From the NCBI RefSeq assembly GCF_016735675.1, contig NZ_JAERSG010000001.1, positions 1-64,000 of the forward strand: a stretch of DNA of 64,000 nucleotides, in the 5' to 3' direction. The first letter of the stretch is position 1. Each line of letters begins with the position of its first letter. The notes below the pieces were generated by a model that was given only the letters and a program-made list of their open reading frames with translations, did no database searches and was not told the origin of the DNA. A program made the position numbers and the translations under genes. The stretch is from Nocardioides baculatus (GTDB lineage: Bacteria > Actinomycetota > Actinomycetes > Propionibacteriales > Nocardioidaceae). Shown here piece after piece: positions 42,605-52,657 of this stretch.

Positions 42605-42624
42605 ACCACCGAGCCAGGAGCCGC

Positions 42625-43503
42625 ATGTCCCCCGTCCCCAGTCCCGACGAGAGGGCGGCCGAGTACGTCCTCATCCTCTCGTGCCCGGACCGTCCCGGCA
42701 TCGTCCACGCCGTGTCCGGCTTCCTCGTCGAGCAGGGAGCGAACATCGTCGAGAGCCAGCAGTTCGGCGACCGCCTCACCGACCGGTTCTTCATGCGCAT
42801 CGGCTTCGTGGTGGAGACCGCGGCCGGCGCCGAGGGACTGCGCGGCGCGTTCGCCGGCGTGGCGGAGCGGTTCGGGATGGAGTACGAGCTGTGGGCCGCC
42901 GCCGTGCCGACCCGCACGCTGATCATGGTGTCCAAGCACCTGCACTGCCTCAACGACCTGCTCTTCCGCGCCAGCACCGGCTCGCTCGACATCGAGATCC
43001 CCGCCGTGGTGTCCAACCACCCCGACGCGGGCGCGCTCGTGAGGTCGTACGGCCTCGAGTTCCACCACATCCCGGTGACCGCCGACACGAAGGCGGACGC
43101 CGAGAAGCGGCTCATGGAGCTCGTCGACGAGACTGGCGCCCACCTGGTCGTGCTCGCGCGCTACATGCAGGTGCTGTCCGACGACCTGTGCCGCCAGCTG
43201 ACCGGCCGCGCGATCAACATCCACCACTCCTTCCTGCCGAGCTTCAAGGGGGCGCGGCCCTACCACCAGGCCTTCGACCGCGGCGTGAAGCTCGTCGGCG
43301 CGACCGCGCACTACGTCACCGGCGACCTCGACGAGGGGCCGATCATCGAGCAGGACGTCCTGCGCGTGGACCACGGCTACGACCAGGACCAGCTCGTCTC
43401 GGCCGGTCGCGACGTGGAGGCGCAGGTGCTCTCGCGCGCCGTGCGCTGGCACGCGCAGTCGCGGATCCTCCTCAACGGCGACCGCACCGTCGTCTTCCGC
43501 TGA
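42625..43503 (+). CDS. purU: Formyltetrahydrofolate deformylase
   Basis: The 292-residue protein has an N-terminal ACT domain ([20 protein letters not shown]) and a formyltransferase-fold catalytic domain with [20 protein letters not shown] and [20 protein letters not shown], the pattern of PurU. It hydrolyses 10-formyl-tetrahydrofolate to formate and tetrahydrofolate, restoring free folate when C1 units are in excess. In this setting that fits the load of methyl groups released from betaine. CAGGAG precedes the ATG; fhs follows after 44 nt on the same strand. Confidence 0.93.
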   Translation: MSPVPSPDERAAEYVLILSCPDRPGIVHAVSGFLVEQGANIVESQQFGDRLTDRFFMRIGFVVETAAGAEGLRGAFAGVAERFGMEYELWAAAVPTRTLIMVSKHLHCLNDLLFRASTGSLDIEIPAVVSNHPDAGALVRSYGLEFHHIPVTADTKADAEKRLMELVDETGAHLVVLARYMQVLSDDLCRQLTGRAINIHHSFLPSFKGARPYHQAFDRGVKLVGATAHYVTGDLDEGPIIEQDVLRVDHGYDQDQLVSAGRDVEAQVLSRAVRWHAQSRILLNGDRTVVFR

Positions 43504-43547
43504 GGACCTCCACCAGATTCCACCGCACCGCCACCCGAGGGAGCAGC

Positions 43548-45227
43548 ATGCAGTCCGACATCGAGATCGCCAACGCCGCTGTCCTGCGGCCCATCCGCGA
43601 GGTAGCGGCGGACACGCTGGGCATCGCCGAGGAGCACCTGGTGCCCTACGGCCACTTCAAGGCGAAGGTCGACATCGGCTACCTGACCTCGCTGGCGGAC
43701 CGCCCGCTGGGCAAGCTCGTGCTGGTCACGGCCATCTCGCCGACGCCGCCCGGTGAGGGGAAGACGACGACCACGGTCGGCCTCACCGACGCGCTCCACG
43801 GCCTCGGGCACCGTACGGTCGCGTGCCTGCGCGAGCCCTCGATGGGTCCCGTCTTCGGCATGAAGGGTGGCGCGGCCGGCGGCGGCTGGAGCCAGGTCGT
43901 GCCGATGACGGACATCAACCTCCACTTCACCGGCGACTTCGCCGCGATCGCCGCGGCCAACAACCTGCTGTCCGCCCTGATCGACAACCACGTCCACCAC
44001 GGCAACGAGCTCGACATCGACGTCCGGAGCGTGACGTGGAAGCGCGTGCTGGACATGAACGACCGCGCGCTGCGCGAGGTGACCGTCGCGCTCGGCGGGC
44101 ACGCCAACGGCTTCCCACGGTCCGAGGGCTTCGACATCGTCGTCGCCTCCGAGCTGATGGCGATCTTCTGCCTCACCGAGTCGTGGGCCGACCTGAAGAA
44201 GCGCATCGGCGACATCGTCATCGGCTACGACCGGTCCACCAAGCCGGTCACCGCACGCGACCTCAACGCGCACGGCGCGATGGCCGCGCTGCTCCGCGAC
44301 GCGCTCGCACCCAACCTCGTGCAGACCATCGAGGGAGCGCCCGCCTTCGTCCACGGCGGTCCGTTCGCCAACATCGCGCACGGCTGCAGCTCGGTGATGG
44401 CGACCCGCGCCGGCCTGCGGCTCGCCGACATCGTCGTCACCGAGGCCGGTTTCGGCGCCGACCTCGGCGCGGAGAAGTTCGTCGACATCAAGTGCCGCAA
44501 GTCCGGGCTCCGGCCCGATGTGGCGGTCGTCGTGGCGACCGTCCGCGCGTTGAAGTACCACGGCGGCGTGGCCCTGGCCGACCTCGGCACCGAGGACCTC
44601 GACGCCGTCGAGGCCGGCATGGTCAACCTGCGGCGGCACCTGACGAACATCAAGGACGTCTACGGCATCCAGCCGATCGTCGCGGTCAACCGCTTCCCCA
44701 CCGACACCGACGTCGAGATCGCCCGCGTGGTCGACCTCGTCGCCGCCGAGGACGTGCGTGCCTTCCCGGCGACGCACTTCGCCGACGGCGGCGCGGGTGC
44801 CCGCGACCTGGCCGAGGGCGTGCTCGCCGCGCTCGAGGGCGAGTCGCCCTACGAGTTCTCGTTCACCTACGACGACGACCTGTCCCTCACCGAGAAGGTC
44901 GAGGCGATCGCGACCCGGCTCTACGGCGCCGGACTGGTGACGTGGGACGCCAAGGCGCGTCGCCGGCTCCAGCGCATCGAGCGCGACGGCTACGAGAAGC
45001 TGCCCGTGTGCGTCGCCAAGACGCAGTACTCGTTCTCCACCGACCCCACCGCGCTCGGCGCGCCGTCGGGCCACGAGCTGCACGTGCGGGAGGTACGCCT
45101 CTCGGCGGGCGCCGGGTTCGTGGTCGTGGTCTGCGGCGACATGATGACCATGCCCGGGCTCCCCCGCGACCCGTCGGCGTCCCGCATCGACCTCGCCGAC
45201 GACGGGACCCTGATCGGCCTGTCCTGA
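43548..45227 (+). CDS. fhs: Formate-tetrahydrofolate ligase
   Basis: From the ATG at 43548 (GAGGGAG upstream) the 559-residue protein matches the usual length of the enzyme. It has the nucleotide-binding loop [19 protein letters not shown] near residues 66-84, [17 protein letters not shown] and the [13 protein letters not shown] motif. The reaction, formate + THF + ATP to 10-formyl-THF, is reversible. In a catabolic C1 route it can run backwards and recover ATP, while PurU next door discards it. An inverted repeat 5 nt after the stop may be its terminator. Confidence 0.93.
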   Translation: MQSDIEIANAAVLRPIREVAADTLGIAEEHLVPYGHFKAKVDIGYLTSLADRPLGKLVLVTAISPTPPGEGKTTTTVGLTDALHGLGHRTVACLREPSMGPVFGMKGGAAGGGWSQVVPMTDINLHFTGDFAAIAAANNLLSALIDNHVHHGNELDIDVRSVTWKRVLDMNDRALREVTVALGGHANGFPRSEGFDIVVASELMAIFCLTESWADLKKRIGDIVIGYDRSTKPVTARDLNAHGAMAALLRDALAPNLVQTIEGAPAFVHGGPFANIAHGCSSVMATRAGLRLADIVVTEAGFGADLGAEKFVDIKCRKSGLRPDVAVVVATVRALKYHGGVALADLGTEDLDAVEAGMVNLRRHLTNIKDVYGIQPIVAVNRFPTDTDVEIARVVDLVAAEDVRAFPATHFADGGAGARDLAEGVLAALEGESPYEFSFTYDDDLSLTEKVEAIATRLYGAGLVTWDAKARRRLQRIERDGYEKLPVCVAKTQYSFSTDPTALGAPSGHELHVREVRLSAGAGFVVVVCGDMMTMPGLPRDPSASRIDLADDGTLIGLS

Positions 45228-45231
45228 CCCC

Positions 45232-45292
45232 ACACGTGTCCGAGACATGGCCCTCCACGCCTCGCCTCGGGGGCAACCTCTCGGACACGTGT
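45232..45292. repeat. Inverted repeat with 14-bp arms and 33-nt loop
   Basis: ACACGTGTCCGAGA (45232-45245) is the exact reverse complement of TCTCGGACACGTGT (45279-45292). It begins 5 nt after the fhs stop and ends 27 nt before the phosphoesterase start. It could terminate fhs, but the long loop and a similar element at 52605-52657 with the same 33-nt loop suggest a small dispersed element. Confidence 0.65.
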
Positions 45293-45318
45293 AGTCCGGC
45301 TCGGACATACTCGCCCTC

Positions 45319-46119
45319 GTGATCGTGGGGCTGGTCGGGGACCTCGAGGGCGAGGTCCGCGCGGCCGTCGAGTCCGTACGGTCCCTGGGTGAGCGGGGCG
45401 TGGTGGTCGCCTACCAGCTCGGCGACCTGCGCTTCGGCATGGGACCCGATCCCGACGCCTACCTCGGCGCGATCGAGGAGACCTGCGCCGAGTACGGCCT
45501 GCGGTTGTCCTGCATCACCGGCAACCACGAGCACTGGGGGCGCCTGGACGAGCTCTGGTCCGCACCCGCGGGCCAGGATGCCGACGGCCGACCCGCGCCG
45601 CTGGCGCTCAGCGCGCACGTCACGATGCTGCCCCGAGGGCATCGCTGGGAGCTGGGCGGACGGAGCTTCACAGCCCTCGGCAGCGCTCCCTCCATCAACC
45701 GGCACCTGTTGACCGAGGGGGTCGACTGGTGGCCGACCGAGGCACTGCTCGACGAGCACGTCGACGCCGTGGTCGCCGGCGGGCACGCCGACGTGATGCT
45801 GACGCACGACAGCCCCGCGTCGCCGTACTGCGTGCCGCCCGTCGAGGAGATCCTGCGTCGCAACGTCCGCGACAACCCGATGGGGTGGCCGGCCGACTCG
45901 CTCGCCTACGCCGACGAGGGCCTCGCTCGCCTGACGCGGGCCGTGCTCGGCGTCGTGCCGCGACTGCTGGCCCACGGGCACTTCCACGTCGCCGGCGAGG
46001 ACCGCGTCCGCCTGCCCGGAGCCGACCACGACACCACCGTCTGGGCCCTGGCGGCTCGGGGGCATGCGGGCACGGTCAGGTTGCTCGACCTCGACACCCT
46101 GACCGACCCTGACCGCTGA
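45319..46119 (+). CDS. Metallophosphoesterase
   Basis: The 266-residue protein carries the calcineurin-like metallophosphoesterase motifs: VGDLEG at the N-terminus, QLGDLRFG, GNHEHWG, MLTHDSP and the final HGHFH. Two metal ions would be held by these Asp, His and Asn residues. The substrate is unknown. CATACT lies 7 nt before the GTG start, a leaderless-type promoter. It has no obvious link to the betaine genes around it and converges with the MttB-family gene. Confidence 0.82.
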   Translation: MIVGLVGDLEGEVRAAVESVRSLGERGVVVAYQLGDLRFGMGPDPDAYLGAIEETCAEYGLRLSCITGNHEHWGRLDELWSAPAGQDADGRPAPLALSAHVTMLPRGHRWELGGRSFTALGSAPSINRHLLTEGVDWWPTEALLDEHVDAVVAGGHADVMLTHDSPASPYCVPPVEEILRRNVRDNPMGWPADSLAYADEGLARLTRAVLGVVPRLLAHGHFHVAGEDRVRLPGADHDTTVWALAARGHAGTVRLLDLDTLTDPDR

Positions 46120-46134
46120 CCTCGGGGAGGAGGC

Positions 46135-47574
46135 TCAGTCGCCGAGCTCCGCGCGCCGCCGGATGACGTAGTCCTGGAGCTCGTCGCGCACGGCCTCGTC
46201 GAGCTCGGGCTGCTCGTAGTCCTCCAGCGTCTTCTGGTAGGCCACGGTGGCGCGGGCGTTGGCGTCGTTGCCGCCGTTGCGCATCCACCGCTCGTAGTTC
46301 TCCGAGGAGGAGAGGAGTGGGCGGTAGAAGCAGGTGCGGAAGCGCTCCATCGTGTGCATCGCGCCGAGGAAGTGCCCGCCGTGGCCGACCTCCTGGTGGG
46401 CGTCGAACGCCATCGACGCCTCGTCGATCTCCAGCGGCGTGAACTCGTGGCGCAGCATCTGGAGCAGCTCGATGTCGACGATGAACTTCTCGTAGCCCGC
46501 GACCAGGCCGCCCTCGAGCCAGCCGGCCGAGTGCATCACCCAGTTGGCGCCGGCGAGGAAGGTCGGCATCAGGGTCATCAGCGCCTCGTAGCCCGCCTGC
46601 GCGTCCGCCACCTGCGACGACGTGAGGCCGCCGCCGGTGCGGAAGGGGAGCCCGAAGTGGCGCGCGATCTGACCGGTGCAGAGCAGGCCGAGCCCGGACT
46701 CGGGCGTGCCGAAGGTCGGCGAGCCCGACTGCATGTCGATGTTGGAGAGGAACGACCCGAAGATCACCGGGGTGCCGGGCCGGATCAGCTGCGAGAGCGC
46801 GATGCCCGACAGCGCCTCGACGATCTGCTGCACGAGCGCGGCGGGGATCGTCACCGGAGACATCGCGCCCATCAGGATGAACGGGGTGAGCACGACGGGC
46901 TGGCCGGCGCCGGAGTACTCGAACTGCGCCTCGAGCATCCGGTCGTCCCAGCGCAGCGGCGAGTTGCAGTTGATCAGCGAGATCGTCGCCGGCGTCTGCT
47001 CGATCGCCTCGCGGGAGCCGAAGAGGATCGACGTCATCGCGATGGTGTCCGCGGCGTTGACGCCCGAGACCACGTTGCCCATGTAGACCTTGTCGGTCAG
47101 GGTCTGGAGCGCGTAGGTCATGTCGAGGTGGCGGCTGTCGAGCGGGGTGTCGTTGGGCTCGCAGATCACGCCGCCGGCGGAGTCGAGGACCGGGAACGAC
47201 TGGGCGAGCTTGGTGAAGTTGCGGAAGTCGTCCATCGTCGCGTCGCGGCGTACGTCGCCCTGCCGGACGAACGGCGGCCCGTAGACCGCGCCGAAGGCCA
47301 TCGAGTCGCCGCCGATGTGGATGTTGTGCTCCGGGTTGCGCGCCTGGACGTCGAACTCCCGCGGCGCCTTCGCGACCTGCTCGAGCACGAAGTCGGGGTC
47401 GAGGAAGACGGTGTTGCCCTCCACCCGCTGGCCGGCCCTGCGGAACAGCTCGAGGGCGCGGTCGTCCATGAACTCCACGCCGAGCTCGGTCATCAGCTTG
47501 CGCCAGCCCCGGTCGAGGGTGGCCATGGCTTCCTCGGACAGCACCTCGTAGCGCGGCATCGTGTTGCGGAACAC
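46135..47574 (-). CDS. MttB-family corrinoid-dependent methyltransferase, probably for glycine betaine (non-pyrrolysine)
   Basis: The 479-residue protein belongs to the trimethylamine methyltransferase (MttB, COG5598) superfamily; VLDSAGGVICEPNDTPLDSR, GQIARHFGLPFRTGGGLTSS and the DAHQEVGHGGHFLGAMHTM segment are typical. True trimethylamine enzymes contain pyrrolysine encoded by an in-frame amber codon; here the frame is fully open with no TAG, the mark of the non-pyrrolysine branch that demethylates quaternary amines such as glycine betaine (MtgB). It would move one methyl group to the Co(I) corrinoid protein encoded at 48479-49144, giving dimethylglycine. The GTG at 47574 has AGGAGG 4 nt upstream. 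Confidence 0.88.
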   Translation of the reverse strand: MFRNTMPRYEVLSEEAMATLDRGWRKLMTELGVEFMDDRALELFRRAGQRVEGNTVFLDPDFVLEQVAKAPREFDVQARNPEHNIHIGGDSMAFGAVYGPPFVRQGDVRRDATMDDFRNFTKLAQSFPVLDSAGGVICEPNDTPLDSRHLDMTYALQTLTDKVYMGNVVSGVNAADTIAMTSILFGSREAIEQTPATISLINCNSPLRWDDRMLEAQFEYSGAGQPVVLTPFILMGAMSPVTIPAALVQQIVEALSGIALSQLIRPGTPVIFGSFLSNIDMQSGSPTFGTPESGLGLLCTGQIARHFGLPFRTGGGLTSSQVADAQAGYEALMTLMPTFLAGANWVMHSAGWLEGGLVAGYEKFIVDIELLQMLRHEFTPLEIDEASMAFDAHQEVGHGGHFLGAMHTMERFRTCFYRPLLSSSENYERWMRNGGNDANARATVAYQKTLEDYEQPELDEAVRDELQDYVIRRRAELGD

Positions 47575-47616
47575 GGGTCCTCCTTGACCTCGACTCGACG
47601 GGCTTCTAGCCTCATG

Positions 47617-47638
47617 ATGTGGAACCAAGGTTCCACAT
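47617..47638. promoter_or_regulatory. Palindromic operator between the MttB-family gene and the second iclR gene
   Basis: ATGTGGAACC and GGTTCCACAT flank a central AA to form a perfect 22-bp palindrome between the two divergent genes; an extra half-site TGGAACC follows at 47641-47647. It differs from the 17-bp sites elsewhere in the island and is the natural target of the adjacent IclR regulator. Confidence 0.7.
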
Positions 47639-47678
47639 GATGGAACCCGAGGGAAGTCCCACCCGCGAAGGAGTCGTC

Positions 47679-48478
47679 GTGAGCGACACCGCCACCGGCA
47701 CGCGTGCGCTGGACCGCGCCGCGGACCTGGTCGCCGCGGTCGTCCATGCCGACGAGCCGATGACCTTCGCCGACCTCCAGGACGCCAGCGGCCTGGCCAA
47801 GTCGACGACCTCGCGGATGCTGACCGCGCTCGAGCGCTCCGGGCTGCTCGAGCGCGACGCCGCCGGCTCCTACGTCGCGGGTCGCCTCTTCTGGCTCTAC
47901 GCCGCGCGCCACGACCCGTGGGAGGAGCTCGTCCGCCTCGCCCGGCCCGTGATGGAGCAGATCGGCGAGGTCACCGGCGAGACCGTGCACCTCAGCATCG
48001 CCCGCGGCGACCGCGTCGTGCAGGTCGCGCAGGTCGACTCCACCTACCTCCTCGGCACCCGCGACTGGACCGAGGTCGAGGTGCCGGCCCACACCTCCGC
48101 GCTCGGCAAGGTCTTCCTCGCGTGGGACGCCCTCGACCTCCCGCCCGGCGACCTCGAGCAGCTCACCCCTGCCACGCTCTCCGACCGCGCCGACCTGCGC
48201 CGCGACGGCGTACGCATCCGGGAGCGCGGGTGGGCGCTGACCCGCGACGAGCTCGAGCTCGGCCTCACCGGTGTCGCCGTCCCCGTGCTCGGTGTCCGCG
48301 GTGACGTCATCGCCGCGCTCGGGATCTCGGGGCCGACGCCCCGGCTGGAGGGGCGGCTCGACGAGCTCGGCCGCCAGCTGCTCGCCCAGTCCACCGCGCT
48401 GTCCTCGCTGCTGCGCGGCTCGCACGCCGCACCACCCCGTCCAGCCCATCGCTCCACACGCACCGAGGAGGTGGTCGC

Positions 48479-48482
<4 letters not shown>
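47679..48482 (+). CDS. IclR-family regulator of the corrinoid methyltransferase genes
   Basis: From the GTG at 47679, with GAAGGAG 5 nt upstream, the 267-residue protein has a winged helix (DLQDASGLAKSTTSRMLTAL) and an IclR effector domain (VPAHTSALGKVFLAW). It lies divergent from the MttB-family gene across a perfect palindrome and is the first gene of a rightward operon with the corrinoid protein, folate methyltransferase, reactivase and DUF1638. It overlaps the next gene by 4 nt. Local control of both divergent units is inferred. Confidence 0.85.
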
Positions 48483-49143
<661 letters not shown>

Positions 49144-49144
<1 letters not shown>

Positions 49145-50028
49145 TGAGCGAGCCACTCCACACCGTCCTCCGCTCGGCGACCAGGGAGGTCGTCCTCGGG
49201 CACGACAAGCCGTTCTGCCTGATCGGCGAGCGCATCAACCCGACCGGCCGTCGGATCTTCCAGGAGCAGCTCCGCGCCGGCGACTTCTCCGCGATCGAGC
49301 GCGACGTCAAGGCGCAGGTCGAGGGCGGCGCCGACGTGCTCGACATCAACATGGGCGTCCCGCTGACCGACGAGCCCGAGCTGCTGGCCAAGGCCATCAC
49401 GATGGTCCAGGAGCTCACCGACCTGCCGATCTGCATCGACTCCTCCGTCGTCGAGGCGCTCGAGGCCGGGCTCGCGGTCTACCAGGGCCGCGCCCTCGTC
49501 AACTCGGTCACCGCCGAGGACGACCGCCTCGAGCTGATCCTGCCGCTGGTCAAGAAGTACGACGCCTCGATCATCGCGCTCCCCAACGACCACGACGAGA
49601 TCCCGATGGAGGCCGACAAGCGCGTCGACCTCACCGCGAAGATCATCCGCGTCGCCACGCAGGACTACGGCATCGCACAGGCCGACATCGTGATCGACCC
49701 GCTGGCCATGCCGATCGGTGCCGACACCAGCACCTCGCTCGTGACGTTCGAGGTGATGCGGCGCATCCGCGACGACTTCGGCGTCAACATGACCTGCGGC
49801 GCCTCCAACGTCTCGTTCGGCATGCCGGGGCGGCACACCCTCAACGCGACGTGGCTCCCGATGGCGATGACCTCCGGGCTCACGAGCGCGATCACCGACA
49901 CCCGTACGCCGCAGATCGTGGAGGCGGTCAAGGCCGCCGACATCTTCCTCGGCCACGACGACTGGGGCATGGCCTGGATCAGCGCCCACCGCGCCAAGCA
50001 GGCCGCCGAGGCGGCGGCAGCCGGGTGA
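49144..50028 (+). CDS. Methylcobamide:tetrahydrofolate methyltransferase (MtgA/AcsE-like)
   Basis: The 294-residue protein is a pterin-binding TIM barrel of the MeTr family: FCLIGERINPTGRRIF, GADVLDINMG, ICIDSS, NSVTAEDDR, DPLAMPIG and CGASNVSFGMPGR line the folate site. In glycine betaine demethylation (MtgA) it passes the methyl group from the corrinoid protein to tetrahydrofolate, giving 5-methyl-THF. It shares 1 nt with the corrinoid gene and overlaps the reactivase gene by 4 nt (GTGA). Confidence 0.9.
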
Positions 50029-52004
50029 ACGACACCCCGGACTTCTCGCTCGCCGACGTCGCGCGGGAGGGCCTGATCGAGAGGCCGGGCGTGGACCCGG
50101 TCGCGCACGACGGCACGGGGCGCGTCGACCTGTCCTTCACCGTGCACACCCTCGCCGAGGACGGCGTGGCGCAACCGCCGGCACAGCGCGGTGTCCGCGT
50201 CCCGCCGGGCGTGACCGTCTTCGACGCCGCGTCGTGGAACGGCATCGCGATCGACTCCACGTGCGGCGGCCACGGCACCTGCCACAAGTGCAAGGTGCAG
50301 ATCACCTCGGGGGCGTCCGTCCCGGTGACCCGGCACGACGAGCGCACGTTCACCGCGGCGCAGCTCTCCGACGGCTGGCGGCTCGGCTGCCTCGTCCACG
50401 CCACCCGCGACCTCAGCGTCGAGGTGCCGCCGCTGACCACCCGACCCAAGGCGGCGACGGTCGGCATCGGGCGGCAGGTGATCCTGCGGCCCGCCCTGCA
50501 GAAGAGGTACGTCGAGCTCGCCGAGGCCACGCTGTCCGACCAGCGCACCGACCTGGCCCGGCTGACCGACGCGATCGACGACCTCGAGCTCACCGCCGAC
50601 CTGCACGTGCTCCGGCGGCTCTCGACCGTGCTGCGCCAGGCCGACTTCAAGGTCACCGCCGTGATCGTCGACGAGGACCTGATCGACGTCGAGCCCGGCG
50701 ACACCACGGCCGAGCGCTACGCCATCGCCTTCGACCTCGGTACGACGACGGTGGTCGGCACGCTGCTCGACGTCGGCACCGGCACCCCGATGGCCGTCAC
50801 CTCGATGCTCAACGCGCAGCAGCCCTTCGGCGGCGACGTCATCACCCGCATCAGCGCGACGATGATGGACCCCGACGCCCTCGGTCGGCTCCAGCAGGCG
50901 GCCGGCAGCACGCTCGCGACGCTCGCCGCCCAGGTCTGCCGCGAGGCCGGTGTCGACCCGCAGCACGTCTACGAGGTGGCCGTCGCGGGCAACGCGACGA
51001 TGACCGCGCTGGCGCTCGGCATCGACCCGGAGCCGCTCGGCGTCGCGCCGTTCGTGATGTCGTCGGCGCAGCCGCCCTCGGTCCTCGCCTCCGACATCGG
51101 CCTGAGCGTGCACCCGCGCGCCCGCGCGTTCTTCTTCCCCGCCCTCGGCGCCTACGTCGGCGGCGACATCGTCGCCGGCATGCTCGCCACCGGCATGGAC
51201 CGCGACAAGCGCACCCGGCTCTTCATCGACGTCGGCACCAACTGCGAGATCGTGCTCAGCGACGGGGAGACGATCCTGTCCACCGCGGCGCCCGCCGGAC
51301 CGGCGTTCGAGGGTGGTGCCATCCGCTGCGGCATGCGCGCCGCCGACGGGGCCATCGAGGTCATCAAGCTCGACGCCCACGCCACGGGCGACGACCCGGC
51401 GGTCACCCTCGGGGTGATCGGTGACGTCGAGGCCAAGGGCCTGTGCGGGTCCGGGCTGGTCGACGCCGTCGCCGAGCTGGTCCGCGTGGGGCTGCTCGAC
51501 TCGACCGGTCGGCTCGTGCCCGACGAGGACGCCAAGGAGATCGCCCCCGCGCTGGCCGACCGGCTGGCGAGCATCGGTGAGGAGCGGGTCTTCGTCCTCC
51601 ACCGGCCCACGCCCGACAGCGAGCCGGCGGAGACGGTCTACCTGTCGCAGCGCGACGTCCGCGAGCTCCAGTTCGCGAAAGCGGCGATCTCGACCGGCTG
51701 GTCGCTGCTGCTCGAGGAGCTCGGCCTCGAGCACCGCGACGTGCAGCAGGTCCTGCTGGCCGGCTCGTTCGGCAGCTACCTCTCCCCCGCCTCGGCGGTG
51801 CGGATCGGACTGGTCCCCCAGCTCCCGGTGCTGCGCATCGTCGCGGCCGGCAACGTCGCCGGCGAGGGCGCCAAGATGGCCCTGCTGTCGGTGCGCGAGC
51901 GGGCCGGCGCGCTGGCGCTGCTCGAGGAGGTGACCTATGTCGAGCTCTCGGACCGTCCCGACTTCAACGACGCCTTCGTCGAGCAGCTCTCGTTCCACGC
52001 GTGA
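50025..52004 (+). CDS. 2Fe-2S corrinoid protein reactivation ATPase (RACo/RamA-like, DUF4445)
   Basis: The 659-residue protein has an N-terminal plant-type ferredoxin domain with CGGHGTCHKC and a fourth cysteine in RLGCLVHA, a linker, and a C-terminal ASKHA ATPase domain with FDLGTTTVV, IDVGTNCEI and GLCGSGLVD. This is the build of RACo, which uses ATP to reduce oxidised Co(II) corrinoid proteins back to active Co(I). Methanogen RamA has a different iron-sulfur domain. In an aerobic organism frequent cobalt oxidation would make such a protein essential for the pathway. The GTG start overlaps the upstream stop. Confidence 0.92.
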   Translation: MNDTPDFSLADVAREGLIERPGVDPVAHDGTGRVDLSFTVHTLAEDGVAQPPAQRGVRVPPGVTVFDAASWNGIAIDSTCGGHGTCHKCKVQITSGASVPVTRHDERTFTAAQLSDGWRLGCLVHATRDLSVEVPPLTTRPKAATVGIGRQVILRPALQKRYVELAEATLSDQRTDLARLTDAIDDLELTADLHVLRRLSTVLRQADFKVTAVIVDEDLIDVEPGDTTAERYAIAFDLGTTTVVGTLLDVGTGTPMAVTSMLNAQQPFGGDVITRISATMMDPDALGRLQQAAGSTLATLAAQVCREAGVDPQHVYEVAVAGNATMTALALGIDPEPLGVAPFVMSSAQPPSVLASDIGLSVHPRARAFFFPALGAYVGGDIVAGMLATGMDRDKRTRLFIDVGTNCEIVLSDGETILSTAAPAGPAFEGGAIRCGMRAADGAIEVIKLDAHATGDDPAVTLGVIGDVEAKGLCGSGLVDAVAELVRVGLLDSTGRLVPDEDAKEIAPALADRLASIGEERVFVLHRPTPDSEPAETVYLSQRDVRELQFAKAAISTGWSLLLEELGLEHRDVQQVLLAGSFGSYLSPASAVRIGLVPQLPVLRIVAAGNVAGEGAKMALLSVRERAGALALLEEVTYVELSDRPDFNDAFVEQLSFHA

Positions 52005-52608
52005 GGCCACCCCTGAGCTCCGAGTCGCGCTGATCGCCTGTGGCGCCATCGCCCAGCCGGCGGCCGCCGTGGTCGACCGCAACGGCTGGCCGGTCGACGT
52101 GCATCCCCTCCCTCCGCTGCTCCACAACCACCCGCAGCAGATCGCCGGCGAGGTGCGCACGCTCGCCGAGCGGCTGGCGACGACGTACTCCCGCGTCGTG
52201 ATCGGCTACGCCGACTGCGGCACCTACGGCGCACTCGACGAGGTCTGCCGCGAGCTCGGCGTCGAGCGGCTGCCCGGCCTCCACTGCTACGACGTGTACG
52301 CCGGTCCGTCCCGCCTCGAGACGTTCTTCGACGAGCAGCCCGGGACCTACCTGCTGACCGACTTCCTGGTCCGGTCGTTCGCACGGACGGTGGTGCAGGA
52401 GATGGGCCTGGACCGCTACCCCGAGCTGCGCGACACCTACTTCGGCAACTACACCCGCGTCGTGTGGCTGGCCCAGCAGCCCGACGACGAGCTGCGGGCG
52501 CTCGCCGAGGACGCGGCGGCCCGGATCGGGCTGCCCTTGACGGTCGTCGAGACCGGCGACCACGGGCTCGAGCGGGCCTTGGCCGACCTCGTCACTCCGG
52601 CTGTCTAG
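51937..52608 (+). CDS. DUF1638 protein
   Basis: The 223-residue protein has LRVALIACGAIAQ, VVIGYADCGTYGALDEVC, GLHCYDVYAGP and the FVRSF-like segment LTDFLVRSFARTVV, the pattern of DUF1638. Genes of this family sit beside corrinoid methyltransferase systems in other bacteria, which suggests a role in corrinoid handling, but no activity is known to me. Conserved cysteines and histidines could bind metal. Its only reasonable start, ATG 51937, lies 68 nt inside the reactivase gene in another frame. Confidence 0.85.
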   Translation: MSSSRTVPTSTTPSSSSSRSTREATPELRVALIACGAIAQPAAAVVDRNGWPVDVHPLPPLLHNHPQQIAGEVRTLAERLATTYSRVVIGYADCGTYGALDEVCRELGVERLPGLHCYDVYAGPSRLETFFDEQPGTYLLTDFLVRSFARTVVQEMGLDRYPELRDTYFGNYTRVVWLAQQPDDELRALAEDAAARIGLPLTVVETGDHGLERALADLVTPAV

Positions 52609-52657
52609 GGACGAAATGGTCGGCCGCAGGCTGGAACGCCTACGAGATCGTCCCTAG
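52605..52657. repeat. Inverted repeat with 10-bp arms and 33-nt loop
   Basis: CTAGGGACGA (52605-52614) is the exact reverse complement of TCGTCCCTAG (52648-52657). It spans the junction of two convergent genes, starting at the DUF1638 stop and ending in the stop codon of the reductase gene, so it may terminate both. Its loop has the same 33-nt length as the element at 45232-45292. Confidence 0.6.

Noticed and set aside
46135..47574. Pyrrolysine-encoding trimethylamine methyltransferase
   Set aside because: No in-frame TAG occurs, so the gene belongs to the non-pyrrolysine branch.
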